From contig JAGQGU010000024.1 in assembly GCA_020432165.1 (NCBI GenBank), forward strand, positions 1 to 50,977: a stretch of 50,977 nucleotides of DNA, read 5' to 3'. Position 1 is the first letter of the stretch. Every line of letters starts with the position of its first letter. The DNA comes from Thermomicrobiales bacterium. GTDB lineage: Bacteria > Chloroflexota > Chloroflexia > Thermomicrobiales > UBA6265. The position numbers and the translations under genes were made by a program. Shown piece after piece: positions 1 through 7,883 of the stretch. Below the pieces are notes generated by a model. It was not told where the DNA came from. It searched no databases and saw only the letters and a list, made by a program, of their open reading frames with translations.

Positions 1-24
1 TCACCTCAGAGTGCCAAACTTAAG

Positions 25-57
25 GATAGGCTCCAGGGATCACCCCTGGAGCCTATC
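25..57 (-). terminator. Hairpin terminator of the GNAT-kinase operon
   Basis: A 14-bp perfect stem (GATAGGCTCCAGGG with its complement) closes a 5-nt loop, 10 bases beyond the last stop codon of the minus-strand operon. The U tract that should follow is weak, so it may act as a stabilising 3' end or a Rho-assisted terminator. Confidence 0.6.
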
Positions 58-66
58 TGTTCTGAA

Positions 67-1269
67 TTATCCTCGAGGCAATGCTCGCCACTCATCTGCC
101 AGCAGATCGAAGACGACCATGTTCCCAAATCCACCCTCATAGGTGTAGAGCCAGCAGGCGCGACCCGCCTCGCGATAACCTTGCTTCCGCAGTGCCGCAG
201 CACTCCGTGTATTCGGGAAGTAGACGAAGCTCTGCACCATATGGAATCCGAGGACATCGAAGATATACTCCAGCAGGAGTTGCTTCGCCTCAGAGCCATA
301 ACCGCCTCCTCGCCACTTCGCTTCGTGGAAGAACGATCCCGTCTCGCCTGTGCGATTGACGAAATCGACATTCAGCATACCTACTGAGCCGATGACCTCG
401 TCATTCTCGCGCAGACAGACGCTGAACCAGATGTTGCGCGGGTGATCATCATCGCGTCCCTCGCTCATCCACACCGCCAGCTTGGCTTCCGGTACCAGAT
501 GTCGACCGATGTCCCAGAAGGACTCCTCCTCCATCCGGCTGGCACCGGCGGTCTTCTCGGCATCCTTCTTGTCTTCCGGCCGCAGATAGACGCGCGCTCC
601 CACCATCACCGCATTCACCGGCGGATCACCTTCCAGCACCGTTTTTGCGGGCACGGGGCGAACCTCGCCGCTGCCGGTGCGTGGTAGCACGGTCTCCATC
701 GGACTCCCGAGTCGCTCCACCCAGGCGGCGTTGAAGTAGTAGAGCTTCACCTGATCGTAGCGTTTGCCGTTCTTCTCATACATCTCGCGGAATCGTGCCG
801 TTTCGATAAATCCGCTGGCGATGACCTCATCGATCGTCACCTGCATATCGCTGCTGATATCGATGTAGAGCGCTGCCGAAAAGTTTTCGTCCACCTGCCA
901 TTTCGCCGCCAGGACGATTGCCTCAGCCAGCCAACGTTGACCCTTCTCACCATAGAGTGGGTCGACGTGTGGTGTGGCAAAGACACTGACATCACCGAAA
1001 TAGCAGGAGATCGAGCCGATGAGCACATCGTCGGATTTACGCACGATGGCGAGATGGCCGCGGTTGCGCTTGCCCTCATTCGGGAGTTCTTCCTTGATCC
1101 ATTTCTCCACCAATTCGGGAGATTTCGGGAAGATCGAGTTGCGCCAACTGGTCGCGTTCTTCTCATCGCCCGGGGCAAAGGTGCGCAGGTAGACATGCTC
1201 GCCTACAAGAAATGTATAGTTCTGCGATCCCGTGCCCGGCACGAGGTCTAGTGTTGTTTTTTCACTCAT
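67..1269 (-). CDS. Tandem GNAT N-acetyltransferase (RimJ/RimL type), copy 2
   Basis: Predicted cytoplasmic 400-aa protein with two GNAT domains, roughly residues 20-200 and 225-395. GNAT enzymes move acetyl groups from acetyl-CoA to an amine; the substrate here cannot be told. The C-terminal domain has the acetyl-CoA-binding loop WRGGGYGSEA at 319-328 and the family-typical FPNTRSAAALRKQGY stretch. The N-terminal domain lacks a clear glycine loop and may be catalytically dead. The ATG at 1269 is chosen because it overlaps the end of the upstream kinase gene (stop 1262-1264), implying translational coupling; a 25-residue longer form is possible but lies wholly inside that gene. It is a clear paralogue of the protein encoded at 1800-3044, and both begin with a PGTG..(T)FL(V/I)GE.VYLR block. 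Family confidence is high, substrate unknown. Confidence 0.85.
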   Translation of the reverse strand: MSEKTTLDLVPGTGSQNYTFLVGEHVYLRTFAPGDEKNATSWRNSIFPKSPELVEKWIKEELPNEGKRNRGHLAIVRKSDDVLIGSISCYFGDVSVFATPHVDPLYGEKGQRWLAEAIVLAAKWQVDENFSAALYIDISSDMQVTIDEVIASGFIETARFREMYEKNGKRYDQVKLYYFNAAWVERLGSPMETVLPRTGSGEVRPVPAKTVLEGDPPVNAVMVGARVYLRPEDKKDAEKTAGASRMEEESFWDIGRHLVPEAKLAVWMSEGRDDDHPRNIWFSVCLRENDEVIGSVGMLNVDFVNRTGETGSFFHEAKWRGGGYGSEAKQLLLEYIFDVLGFHMVQSFVYFPNTRSAAALRKQGYREAGRACWLYTYEGGFGNMVVFDLLADEWRALPRG

Positions 1270-1810
1270 AATCGTTTTGTCCCTCATCGGTTGGATTCCA
1301 ACCTGCAATTTCAATGACCTCGCGGGCGATATCAATGACATCACGACTGTCCGTCGCCACCCGAATCACCTGCTCATTGGCATGTTGATTCAGTTCCTGA
1401 GCGCGTTGGGAGCTACGTGCAATGTGCGTGTCAAGCCCACTGCCAATTTCGCGACCGGATAGCCGCCCGGCTGCCGTATCGTCATTGCAAATGAGCAGGA
1501 TCGCCGTTACCTGCGGATCGTCACCCATTGCATCTGCCAAAGTCTTGATTTCCAACACGCTTACGGTGTTGGTATAGATCAATCGTCGGTAGCCGAGTTC
1601 GCGATAGTTGCGCCAGATTGCCGCGAGATTCCGTTCTGCCAGTCCATGCTCCCATGGTGCTGGCCAGGCGAGATCAAGCGCATCGCCCTCGATCAACGCA
1701 TGCTGTACCTTCGCCGCGGCGAGTTGTTCATGCATCTCTGCAGCAACTGATGTCTTGCCGACACCGGATCGACCGCCGATAACCACCAGATGGGATCGAC
1801 TATCCGGCAA
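1262..1810 (-). CDS. P-loop small-molecule kinase-like protein
   Basis: Predicted 182-aa P-loop NTPase. The Walker A motif GGRSGVGKTS lies at 12-21, and the size and layout (EGDALDL near 41, then helical lid segments) resemble adenylylsulfate-kinase-like or AAA_33 kinases that phosphorylate small molecules. No diagnostic substrate residues are recognisable, so no pathway is assigned. The start is a TTG at 1810 inside the last codons of the upstream tandem GNAT gene, and the end overlaps the next GNAT start. The three genes thus form one tightly coupled unit. A kinase between two tandem acetyltransferases recalls aminoglycoside- or nucleotide-modifying enzyme pairs, but that is only an analogy. 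Confidence 0.7.
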   Translation of the reverse strand: MPDSRSHLVVIGGRSGVGKTSVAAEMHEQLAAAKVQHALIEGDALDLAWPAPWEHGLAERNLAAIWRNYRELGYRRLIYTNTVSVLEIKTLADAMGDDPQVTAILLICNDDTAAGRLSGREIGSGLDTHIARSSQRAQELNQHANEQVIRVATDSRDVIDIAREVIEIAGWNPTDEGQNDYE

Positions 1811-3044
1811 GATCGCCTGCCTCTTCTACCCTCGCCCGCGGCATGGCGCGCCACTCGTCGGCGAGGAGTTCATAGGTGCCGAAGCACTCATAGCCGCCAT
1901 CTCTGCGCACCAGCCACGGCTCGATGCCAACATCCTTGTACCCCTGTTTGCGCAGGGCGGCGGCACTACGGGTATTGCCGTACATCACCCAGCTCTGTAG
2001 CGAGTGCAGACCCAGCGTATTGAAGGCGTAATCGAAGAGCAGATGCTTTGCTTCGGTGCCATATCCCTTGCTGCGGTATTCCACATTGTGGAATTCGCTC
2101 TCGCTTTCGCCACAACGATTGTCGTAATCGATCTGATCAACCCCCACACTGCCGATGTATTCATCGTTCTCCCGTAGGCAAACAGCGAAGCGAACCCAGG
2201 TTTGGGGCTCGGTTTTGCCGAGACGCTCGAACCAGTTCTCCGCGGAGGTCTGGGCAACGACATCGCGACCACTGCTCCAGAACGGCTCCGTCTCGCGGCG
2301 ACTCCATTCCACCAGTTTGGCGGCATCGGCCTTCTGCAAGGGGCGGAGGTAGACGCGTGGCCCTACGCGAATGGCATTCAACGGCAGATTGTCACCTTCC
2401 ACGTCGACTGGCGCGATCACCGGCCGCGGCTCGCCAGTACCGGTACGCGGTTTTTCAATCGCATACGGATCTCCCAGCGTTCGCACCCAATCCTTGTTGA
2501 GATAGGTGACGATATGCCAATCGATGAACGCATCGCCCACGCGCTGTGCTTCGTGGAAGATGCTGGAGCTGCGCGCGCCGATCTCCTCCAATTTCTCGAG
2601 AATGACCGGTTTGTTTCCCGGCACCCGATTGATGGACGCGACAAGGCGATGCTGCTCATCCACGCTCCATTGCAGCATCATGCAATAGGCTTCAGCCAGC
2701 CAAAGATCACCCTGATCACCGAAAAGAGGATCAATATAGCCATCGATCCAGATATTGTGCTTCCAGCGGTCACGCACAAGAGAGCCGACGATGCGATCGT
2801 CACTCTTGCGTACGATCATCAGATGCAGGCTTTCCTCGTCCTTAAGGTCCTCTTCGATCCACTTCTCGGCGCTACTCACCGAGCTGCGGACAATGCCCTG
2901 TTTCCAGCTGGCGGCGTATTTCTCGTCGCCAGACTGGATGGGCCGTAGATAGACCTGCTCACCGATCAGAAATGTCTGTCGCGTGTGACCGGTACCGGGT
3001 TCGATCTTCGTCTCGTCCGCTTGGTCGTTGGTTGTTGTGCTCAC
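1800..3044 (-). CDS. Tandem GNAT N-acetyltransferase (RimJ/RimL type), copy 1
   Basis: Predicted 414-aa protein of two GNAT domains, paralogous to the one at 67-1269. The C-terminal domain keeps the acetyl-CoA loop YRSKGYGTEA (323-332) and the GNTRSAAALRKQGYKDVG segment; the N-terminal domain is more diverged. I place the start at a GTG (3044). The sequence AAGGAG sits six bases upstream of it, whereas the in-frame ATG at 3059 has no ribosome site of its own and its codons are that very Shine-Dalgarno sequence. It follows the 61-aa gene by 16 bases and overlaps the kinase gene by 11 bases. Role: acetyl transfer from acetyl-CoA to an unknown amine, cytoplasmic. Confidence 0.85.
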   Translation of the reverse strand: MSTTTNDQADETKIEPGTGHTRQTFLIGEQVYLRPIQSGDEKYAASWKQGIVRSSVSSAEKWIEEDLKDEESLHLMIVRKSDDRIVGSLVRDRWKHNIWIDGYIDPLFGDQGDLWLAEAYCMMLQWSVDEQHRLVASINRVPGNKPVILEKLEEIGARSSSIFHEAQRVGDAFIDWHIVTYLNKDWVRTLGDPYAIEKPRTGTGEPRPVIAPVDVEGDNLPLNAIRVGPRVYLRPLQKADAAKLVEWSRRETEPFWSSGRDVVAQTSAENWFERLGKTEPQTWVRFAVCLRENDEYIGSVGVDQIDYDNRCGESESEFHNVEYRSKGYGTEAKHLLFDYAFNTLGLHSLQSWVMYGNTRSAAALRKQGYKDVGIEPWLVRRDGGYECFGTYELLADEWRAMPRARVEEAGDLAG

Positions 3045-3060
3045 TATGCTCTCCTTCATA

Positions 3061-3246
3061 TCAGGCGGCAGCCAGTTGTGGTTTCTCGGGCATGCCATGT
3101 AGCCATGCTCCGAATGCCATCAACGTGCTCCCCAATTGCCGTCGGATACCCGAAATGGTCCAGGTTGTTCGTGCCTGTTGTGCGGCCTTGCGCACATCTT
3201 CCTGGCGTTGGGTGATTTCAGTAGTGTCTATATAGCGAATACTCAT
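3061..3246 (-). CDS. Small hypothetical protein (61 aa)
   Basis: Not recognised. The start ATG is preceded by AAGGA at good spacing, and the gene lies 16 bases upstream of the tandem GNAT gene in the same orientation, so it is probably the first intact gene of that operon. The protein is Gln/Arg/Ala-rich, beginning MSIRYIDTTEITQRQEDV, with a predicted amphipathic helix in the middle (about 15-50) and a hydrophobic patch near STLMAFGAWLHG. There is no signal peptide, cysteine or clear motif. It could be a small accessory or regulatory protein for the acetyltransferase-kinase operon; function unknown. Confidence 0.55.
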   Translation of the reverse strand: MSIRYIDTTEITQRQEDVRKAAQQARTTWTISGIRRQLGSTLMAFGAWLHGMPEKPQLAAA

Positions 3247-3361
3247 GGTGTGATTTCCTTCTGCAACTCCAGCGACGTCGTTGTGGCAGAAGTTGTCTCA
3301 ATCTGGATTCGAATGTGATTGTTTGAGCGTCTGGTATCAACACGGGATTTCCCCTTTCGCG

Positions 3362-3541
3362 TTAGCAATTTTCGGTAGCAAAATGCTGAATAAGCTGATC
3401 CATCATCACGATGAACATCCTTTCGCCCCCGCGATTGGCCACGTACGCACATTCTTCGCCAGATTCAGGGGTCACAATCCACCATGGAAATTGGTGCTCC
3501 GGAATACCGCGCAGCACAAAATAAGGTGGAGAATCAATATG
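3362..3541 (-). pseudogene. Protein-like small open frame, probably body of a decayed small gene
   Basis: Between an in-frame TGA (3542-3544) and a TAA (3362-3364) this frame reads as convincing protein, including PPYFVLRGIPEHQFPWW, then IVTPESGEECAYVANRGG, then MFIVMMDQLIQHF. It has no ATG start and no Shine-Dalgarno. The only internal GTG (3515-3517) cuts into the protein-like stretch. The same frame also reads sensibly upstream of the TGA (LPRNDTSILF). A strong start with a good ribosome site exists at 3641, but in a different frame. The simplest reading is a small gene broken by a nonsense codon and a frameshift. Alternatives are a real 51-aa protein from GTG, or recoding. Confidence 0.4.
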
Positions 3542-3596
3542 TCAAAACAGGATGGAAGTATCGTTGCGAGGCAACGAGTTCCGATTGGTTAAGGCG

Positions 3597-3641
3597 CTAG
3601 GCCTGCAAGCCGGCGCCGAAAAGCAGCTGAGTTATCTTCAT
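3597..3641 (-). CDS. 14-codon leader-like peptide ORF (or 5' end of the decayed gene)
   Basis: ATG preceded by AAAGGAG with six-base spacing, encoding MKITQLLFGAGLQA and then TAG. It lies in the 556-base gap upstream of the 61-aa gene and the GNAT-kinase operon. It could be a leader peptide controlling the operon by ribosome stalling. It could equally be the original N terminus of the broken gene whose body continues in another frame at 3362-3541; moving the frame by one after codon 14 joins them apart from one TGA. Confidence 0.35.
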   Translation of the reverse strand: MKITQLLFGAGLQA

Positions 3642-3802
3642 CAGAGGCTCCTTTCTGGCATGATGAGCAATGCATCATCCGGTTGGGATTCCGGCCGAGG
3701 ATGGCGGGGAATCACTCCAAACAATCGGATACCGCGAGCATGGCGGCAGAAGCGGCGTTCGCGTTCTCTGAACGTGCTCCACGCACAGTGTACAAGACAA
3801 CG

Positions 3803-6160
3803 TCAAGCAAATGCGCGCATGCCCAGCGCTATTTTGTTATCAACCTGAACCAGTACTCCGCGATACGAGTCCAGATACAGCTGATAGATCACTTTGGTGA
3901 CCGGTGCCGCATAGCTGACACCCTCGCCTGTGCCCTCGAACATCACGATACTCGCGATCTCCGGATCTTCGCCATCACCCGGATAGGGCGCGTATGCAGC
4001 AAACCAGCTATGCGGACGACCATCCTCAAATTCGCGGTCATTCTGGGCTGTACCAGTCTTGCCACTGATGCTCCAGGGGAAATCCCCAAACACCTTGCTG
4101 CTACCGTAGCCATAGGGGTCGCTTGTTTGCGAACGCAAGGCTGCCTGAATCCACTCAATCTGTTGATCGCTGAGCGGTAGTTCGTTTCGTACCTCTTTCT
4201 TGCCCACGGTTACTGCGTCTTCACCTTCAACCTGGGTCTTGGCAACCACATAGGGCACCAACACATCGCCACCGTTCGCGATCGCGGCATAGGCCACTGC
4301 CATTTGCAGCGGTGTCGCTTCCAGGTATCCCTGTCCGATGGCCAGCAGCACATTGTCACCGGTCGCCCAGCCATCGTTGTAGTTCTTCAGCTTCCAGTCC
4401 GGATCGGGCACGGTACCGGAGGTTCCGCTGGGGAAGTAGGCTACATTCACGGGTTGACCCAAACCGAACGACTTGGCCATATTCGGCAACGCGTACGGAT
4501 CAACCGCGTCCATATCCTTGCCAATACCGTAGAAAACGGTATTGCAGCTGTTTACCAATGCCTGATGCAGAGTAAGTGTGCCCTGTGGTGGAACCTGGTT
4601 ATCCACCGTCCAGTCCTTATAGGTTTGGCCGCCGAGTTCAAATGTGGCGGGGCAATCAACCAATGTCTGATCGGTGTAGTTGAGCGTATCCATGGCACCG
4701 GCTGTGGTGATGACCTTGAAAATGGAGCCTGTGGCCAATGGTTGATTCACCGCCCGATTCAGCCATGCCATCATGATGGGATCGCTAAGGAGTGCCTGAT
4801 CCTTCTCGCTGAGGTTGCCGGTGATCATACCGTTTGGATCGAAACTGGGGTGACTCACCATCGCCAGGATCGCGCCTGTCTCCGGATCCAGAATCACTGC
4901 CGCCCCACGTTCACCCACCTTCACCTTGGTGCCATCGGAGTTGGTTACTTCCTTCTCGGCCCCATACATCGCTTCGTCGACATCTTTCTGGAATTCCGCA
5001 TCAACGGTGAGATAGACATCTGCCGGCGGCTGCCCTTCGGTGGAGGCAATCTCGGCGCGTTTGGCTCGCGTGGTGCATTCCACCGCGTACAAGGTGCCAC
5101 CTGGCTTGCCGGTGAGGATATCGTTGGCGCCATATTCCACCCCATCCCGACCGATGAGCTGCCCTTCGACAATCGACTCGTCCTGCTCGATATCCTCAGC
5201 AGTGGCGAGACTCACATACCCCACCAGATGCACCGCACTGGCACCATAGGGATAGGTGCGCTGTGTTGCCGCCTGGATAGTAACGCCATCCAGATCGCCC
5301 AGTTCGTTGAGAAGATTGATCTCCTGCTTCTCGGGCATATCCTTCAAAACCACTTCGTAATTGGCGTTCGGGTTTGCATCCACACGTGCCTGGATATCCG
5401 ATTCCTTCATATCCAGCACCCGGGCAAGTTCGGAATAGGTATAGGAGGGATCGGTGATATTGGCGGGAATCACACTCACACGCGTAACACCGGCATCTTC
5501 CGCGAAGACTCGCCCCTGGCTATCCAGAATGCGACCGCGCGTGTAACTTTCGCCAATCCAGGCAACACAGCCGTTATTTCCCAGCTCGGTAAAGATGAGC
5601 GATGGTGTCCAGATCACACGCCAGCCAGCACTCTCCGAGATCATGGCCAGCTCCATCTCCTGCTGGAGTTCGCCCACCAGACCACTCTCGTAGGTCACCA
5701 CCATCTTCACGGTACCCTGATCGGAAATATCTCCATCAAGGCGCACACTGACCTTGTTGATACCTGCTTCGCGTGCGACCCCGGTGTACTTGGTGACAAA
5801 TGCACTCTCGGTCATGCTGTCATGCGTGGCGGCCGAGGTGAGTTGGTACATGCCCGCGTAGTCTTCGGCCATCCATAGTGATATCCACTCGGTGGCGAGT
5901 TCGGTGGGATATTCCAGCGAACCAGGTGTGGGCGAAGGTACCGGTGTTTGGGTTGGATTCAGGCTGCCCTCGCTGGTGGGGGTGATGAGGGCCAGATCGC
6001 CATCGCCACGCGGTGTTTCGTCGGCACCCATACCGCTATTCAGCAGGATACCGGTGGCACCAAGGACAGCAATCGCAAGAATACTTGCAAAGACCCATGG
6101 CCATTTGGGAGAGCGTCGTGGGCCAGCATAGGGCGATGGAGAATTGAAGTTGTAAGCCAA
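3803..6160 (-). CDS. Class B penicillin-binding protein (transpeptidase) with MecA-N domain
   Basis: Predicted membrane-anchored 785-aa peptidoglycan transpeptidase that cross-links stem peptides outside the cell. Order: short cytoplasmic tail, one transmembrane helix (about 20-42), a Pro/Thr/Ser-rich linker (about 45-82), an NTF2/MecA-N-like domain (about 85-190), a PBP dimerisation domain (about 200-385) and a transpeptidase domain (about 415-770). All three catalytic motifs are present: SIFK with nucleophile Ser479, SCN at 538-540 and KTG at 701-703. The start is a TTG at 6160 with AGGA about ten bases upstream. The MecA-N type domain is shared with PbpA/PBP2a-like proteins of Gram-positives, some of which bind beta-lactams poorly; resistance cannot be read from the sequence. 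It is transcribed alone or after the methyltransferase, 66 bases away. Confidence 0.9.
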   Translation of the reverse strand: MAYNFNSPSPYAGPRRSPKWPWVFASILAIAVLGATGILLNSGMGADETPRGDGDLALITPTSEGSLNPTQTPVPSPTPGSLEYPTELATEWISLWMAEDYAGMYQLTSAATHDSMTESAFVTKYTGVAREAGINKVSVRLDGDISDQGTVKMVVTYESGLVGELQQEMELAMISESAGWRVIWTPSLIFTELGNNGCVAWIGESYTRGRILDSQGRVFAEDAGVTRVSVIPANITDPSYTYSELARVLDMKESDIQARVDANPNANYEVVLKDMPEKQEINLLNELGDLDGVTIQAATQRTYPYGASAVHLVGYVSLATAEDIEQDESIVEGQLIGRDGVEYGANDILTGKPGGTLYAVECTTRAKRAEIASTEGQPPADVYLTVDAEFQKDVDEAMYGAEKEVTNSDGTKVKVGERGAAVILDPETGAILAMVSHPSFDPNGMITGNLSEKDQALLSDPIMMAWLNRAVNQPLATGSIFKVITTAGAMDTLNYTDQTLVDCPATFELGGQTYKDWTVDNQVPPQGTLTLHQALVNSCNTVFYGIGKDMDAVDPYALPNMAKSFGLGQPVNVAYFPSGTSGTVPDPDWKLKNYNDGWATGDNVLLAIGQGYLEATPLQMAVAYAAIANGGDVLVPYVVAKTQVEGEDAVTVGKKEVRNELPLSDQQIEWIQAALRSQTSDPYGYGSSKVFGDFPWSISGKTGTAQNDREFEDGRPHSWFAAYAPYPGDGEDPEIASIVMFEGTGEGVSYAAPVTKVIYQLYLDSYRGVLVQVDNKIALGMRAFA

Positions 6161-6226
6161 AGTGTCAGATTCCTGTGTAGAGTGTCGGCATACAACGAAC
6201 TACGTCGTACGTACATCGTAGCAAAG

Positions 6227-7456
6227 TTAGCGAGGGCGCGTCGCCTCCCTGCCGAAGACATCAATGACCGTCTCACCGATATGACCGGCAATGAGGCTCT
6301 GGGGATCAGAGACCAGCAACTGCGCAACCACAGCCTTATCCTTGGCACCGAGTCCCAGATCGTCCAGCCGAAAATCACTGATGGCTCCGGTGGTATCGAC
6401 GAGGAAGGAGGGTGGTGTCAATGCAGGATCGCGGTCGAACGCAGCCTGCGGCAGACGTAAGCGGGACACTTGAATTGCCGGCAGGTTGATATCGGTCAGG
6501 ACAAATGGGCGGCCGAGTGTAGAAGCGGCCGCTCCGGTGGTGCCACTGCCGCAGAAGAAATCCGCCACCGCGCCACCTTCCGGGCAGAACGCGGTGATCA
6601 ATCGTTCCAGCAGTTTCTGCGGCTTCTGGGTATCGTAGCCGGTCCCTTCGCGGGCATTGCCGCGCACGATGCTGATATCGGTAAAGACATCGTCCTGCAC
6701 CTTGCGCTCGGTATCGAAATCCCACAGCACGTCATCATCGCGCAGTTCCCGACCAAGATCGCGCGATTTGGCGGCGATACGGCGGGTAATGAGCTTATCG
6801 CTCCGATGCTTAACCGAACCGTAAAGCACGCGATTATCCGTGAGATCGCGGAGAAAGCGGGTGCGATATTCGCTCGGTGCATTGTGTATCGGAGAGAAAT
6901 ACCAGTCCGGCGTTGCGCCATAGAGGAGCAGAGTATCGTGATTCTGTGGGAATCGTCGTTTGGTATTGCTCATCTTGCCATAGCGCCAGATGACCTCGTT
7001 GATCAGGTTTTCCGCGCCAAAGATCGTATCCAGCGCGATCTTCACATAATGGCTGCTGTGACTATCGAGATGAACGCAGATGCTGCCCGTTGGCTTCAGG
7101 ATGCGCCTGGTGGCCGCGAGTCGGGGTACGAGAAAAGCGAGATAGCTGCCGAGACCATCTGGCCAGGAATCGGAGTAGGCGAGCTGACGAATCGTGTGTC
7201 CTGGAAGGTGAATCTCATGCCAGTAGGTGGCGTCGGATGCGAAGGGTGGATCGAGATAGATGAAATCGATCGATGCATCTGGCAGACTCGCCATCGCCTG
7301 CAGATTGTCCATATGGAGAATGACATCTCGGCTGGAGGTAGACTCGGTTATTCCACCACCCATTTCGGATGTAGCCCCGGGGTTCATCCCCGGGGTCGGG
7401 AGACCGACACCAACTTCGCGCAAGACTTCGGCCAATTTCTCCAGTGGCTCAACCAC
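6227..7456 (-). CDS. Beta-class DNA methyltransferase (adenine N6 or cytosine N4), orphan
   Basis: Predicted 409-aa site-specific DNA methyltransferase using S-adenosylmethionine. The catalytic motif DPPF (69-72) precedes the SAM-binding FCGSGTTG (301-308), the order of beta-class enzymes such as type III Mod subunits. A TQKP motif (276-279) before the SAM motif is also typical, and the region between is the presumed target-recognition domain. No restriction endonuclease gene is nearby, so it is an orphan or an epigenetic regulator. The GTG start has GGGAGG upstream. Oddity: residues 21-28 (TPGMNPGA) are encoded by a strong CCCCGGGG hairpin repeat, and family-like sequence begins only near residue 42, so the native start may be later. 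Specificity unknown. Confidence 0.85.
   Translation of the reverse strand: MVEPLEKLAEVLREVGVGLPTPGMNPGATSEMGGGITESTSSRDVILHMDNLQAMASLPDASIDFIYLDPPFASDATYWHEIHLPGHTIRQLAYSDSWPDGLGSYLAFLVPRLAATRRILKPTGSICVHLDSHSSHYVKIALDTIFGAENLINEVIWRYGKMSNTKRRFPQNHDTLLLYGATPDWYFSPIHNAPSEYRTRFLRDLTDNRVLYGSVKHRSDKLITRRIAAKSRDLGRELRDDDVLWDFDTERKVQDDVFTDISIVRGNAREGTGYDTQKPQKLLERLITAFCPEGGAVADFFCGSGTTGAAASTLGRPFVLTDINLPAIQVSRLRLPQAAFDRDPALTPPSFLVDTTGAISDFRLDDLGLGAKDKAVVAQLLVSDPQSLIAGHIGETVIDVFGREATRPR
7375..7395. repeat. Palindromic CCCCGGGG hairpin inside a coding region
   Basis: Two perfect CCCCGGGG octamers, each itself a palindrome, flank a 5-base spacer (ttcat). Translated in the methyltransferase frame this gives TPGMNPGA. 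It looks like a short GC-rich interspersed hairpin captured by, or running into, the 5' end of the gene. Confidence 0.45.
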
Positions 7457-7521
7457 ACACCCTCCCGAAACCGACTACCATATAACAACGAATATCATCG
7501 ATTTTCGCACGGGAGCTCACA

Positions 7522-7797
7522 TTGTCACAGGATCCGCAACGCCCACCCACGGTTCGTATCGATCCCCGCATCATCATTCCCATGGTCGGGATCATTGCCG
7601 CACCGTTTATTGGATTCCTTTTCGATCCCAATATCGGGCTCTTCATCCTCATCCTTTGTTTGGCGGGAATGGCGTGGATGACCTGGAATATCGCGCTTCA
7701 GGCCCCACCGCAACAACAACGCACGCTCAAAATGGGCGCGATTATGAATGCTGTAATGGCGGTATTGGCGTGCATATTGTTCGTAGTTCGCCTCTAG
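7522..7797 (+). CDS. Small hydrophobic membrane protein (91 aa)
   Basis: Not recognised. A TTG start is chosen because GGGAG lies at proper spacing before it. The protein has a short polar Pro/Arg-rich N terminus and three predicted membrane helices (about 18-34, 36-54 and 70-89), with a polar loop APPQQQRTLK between the second and third. It lies divergent from the methyltransferase gene and 86 bases ahead of the mgtC-like gene. It resembles many small uncharacterised three-helix proteins. Confidence 0.6.
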   Translation: MSQDPQRPPTVRIDPRIIIPMVGIIAAPFIGFLFDPNIGLFILILCLAGMAWMTWNIALQAPPQQQRTLKMGAIMNAVMAVLACILFVVRL

Positions 7798-7883
7798 CTA
7801 CAAGCAATTTGGATTGGGATCAGCGATACTGGTAGCTGTGTTAACAATTCGTTAACATTCCCGCCTTTGGTGGTGTTTATTTT

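Noticed and set aside
3281-3592. A 103-codon plus-strand open frame
   Set aside because: It is antisense to the protein-like minus-strand frame, and its product is less protein-like; no ribosome site is seen.
4304-5878. A 524-codon plus-strand open frame
   Set aside because: It is antisense to the penicillin-binding protein, which has all catalytic motifs. The antisense product is rich in His/Ile/Arg with no domain or ribosome site.
6481-6560. A restriction endonuclease partner near the DNA methyltransferase
   Set aside because: Both neighbours are unrelated (PBP and a small membrane protein); only antisense noise is found.
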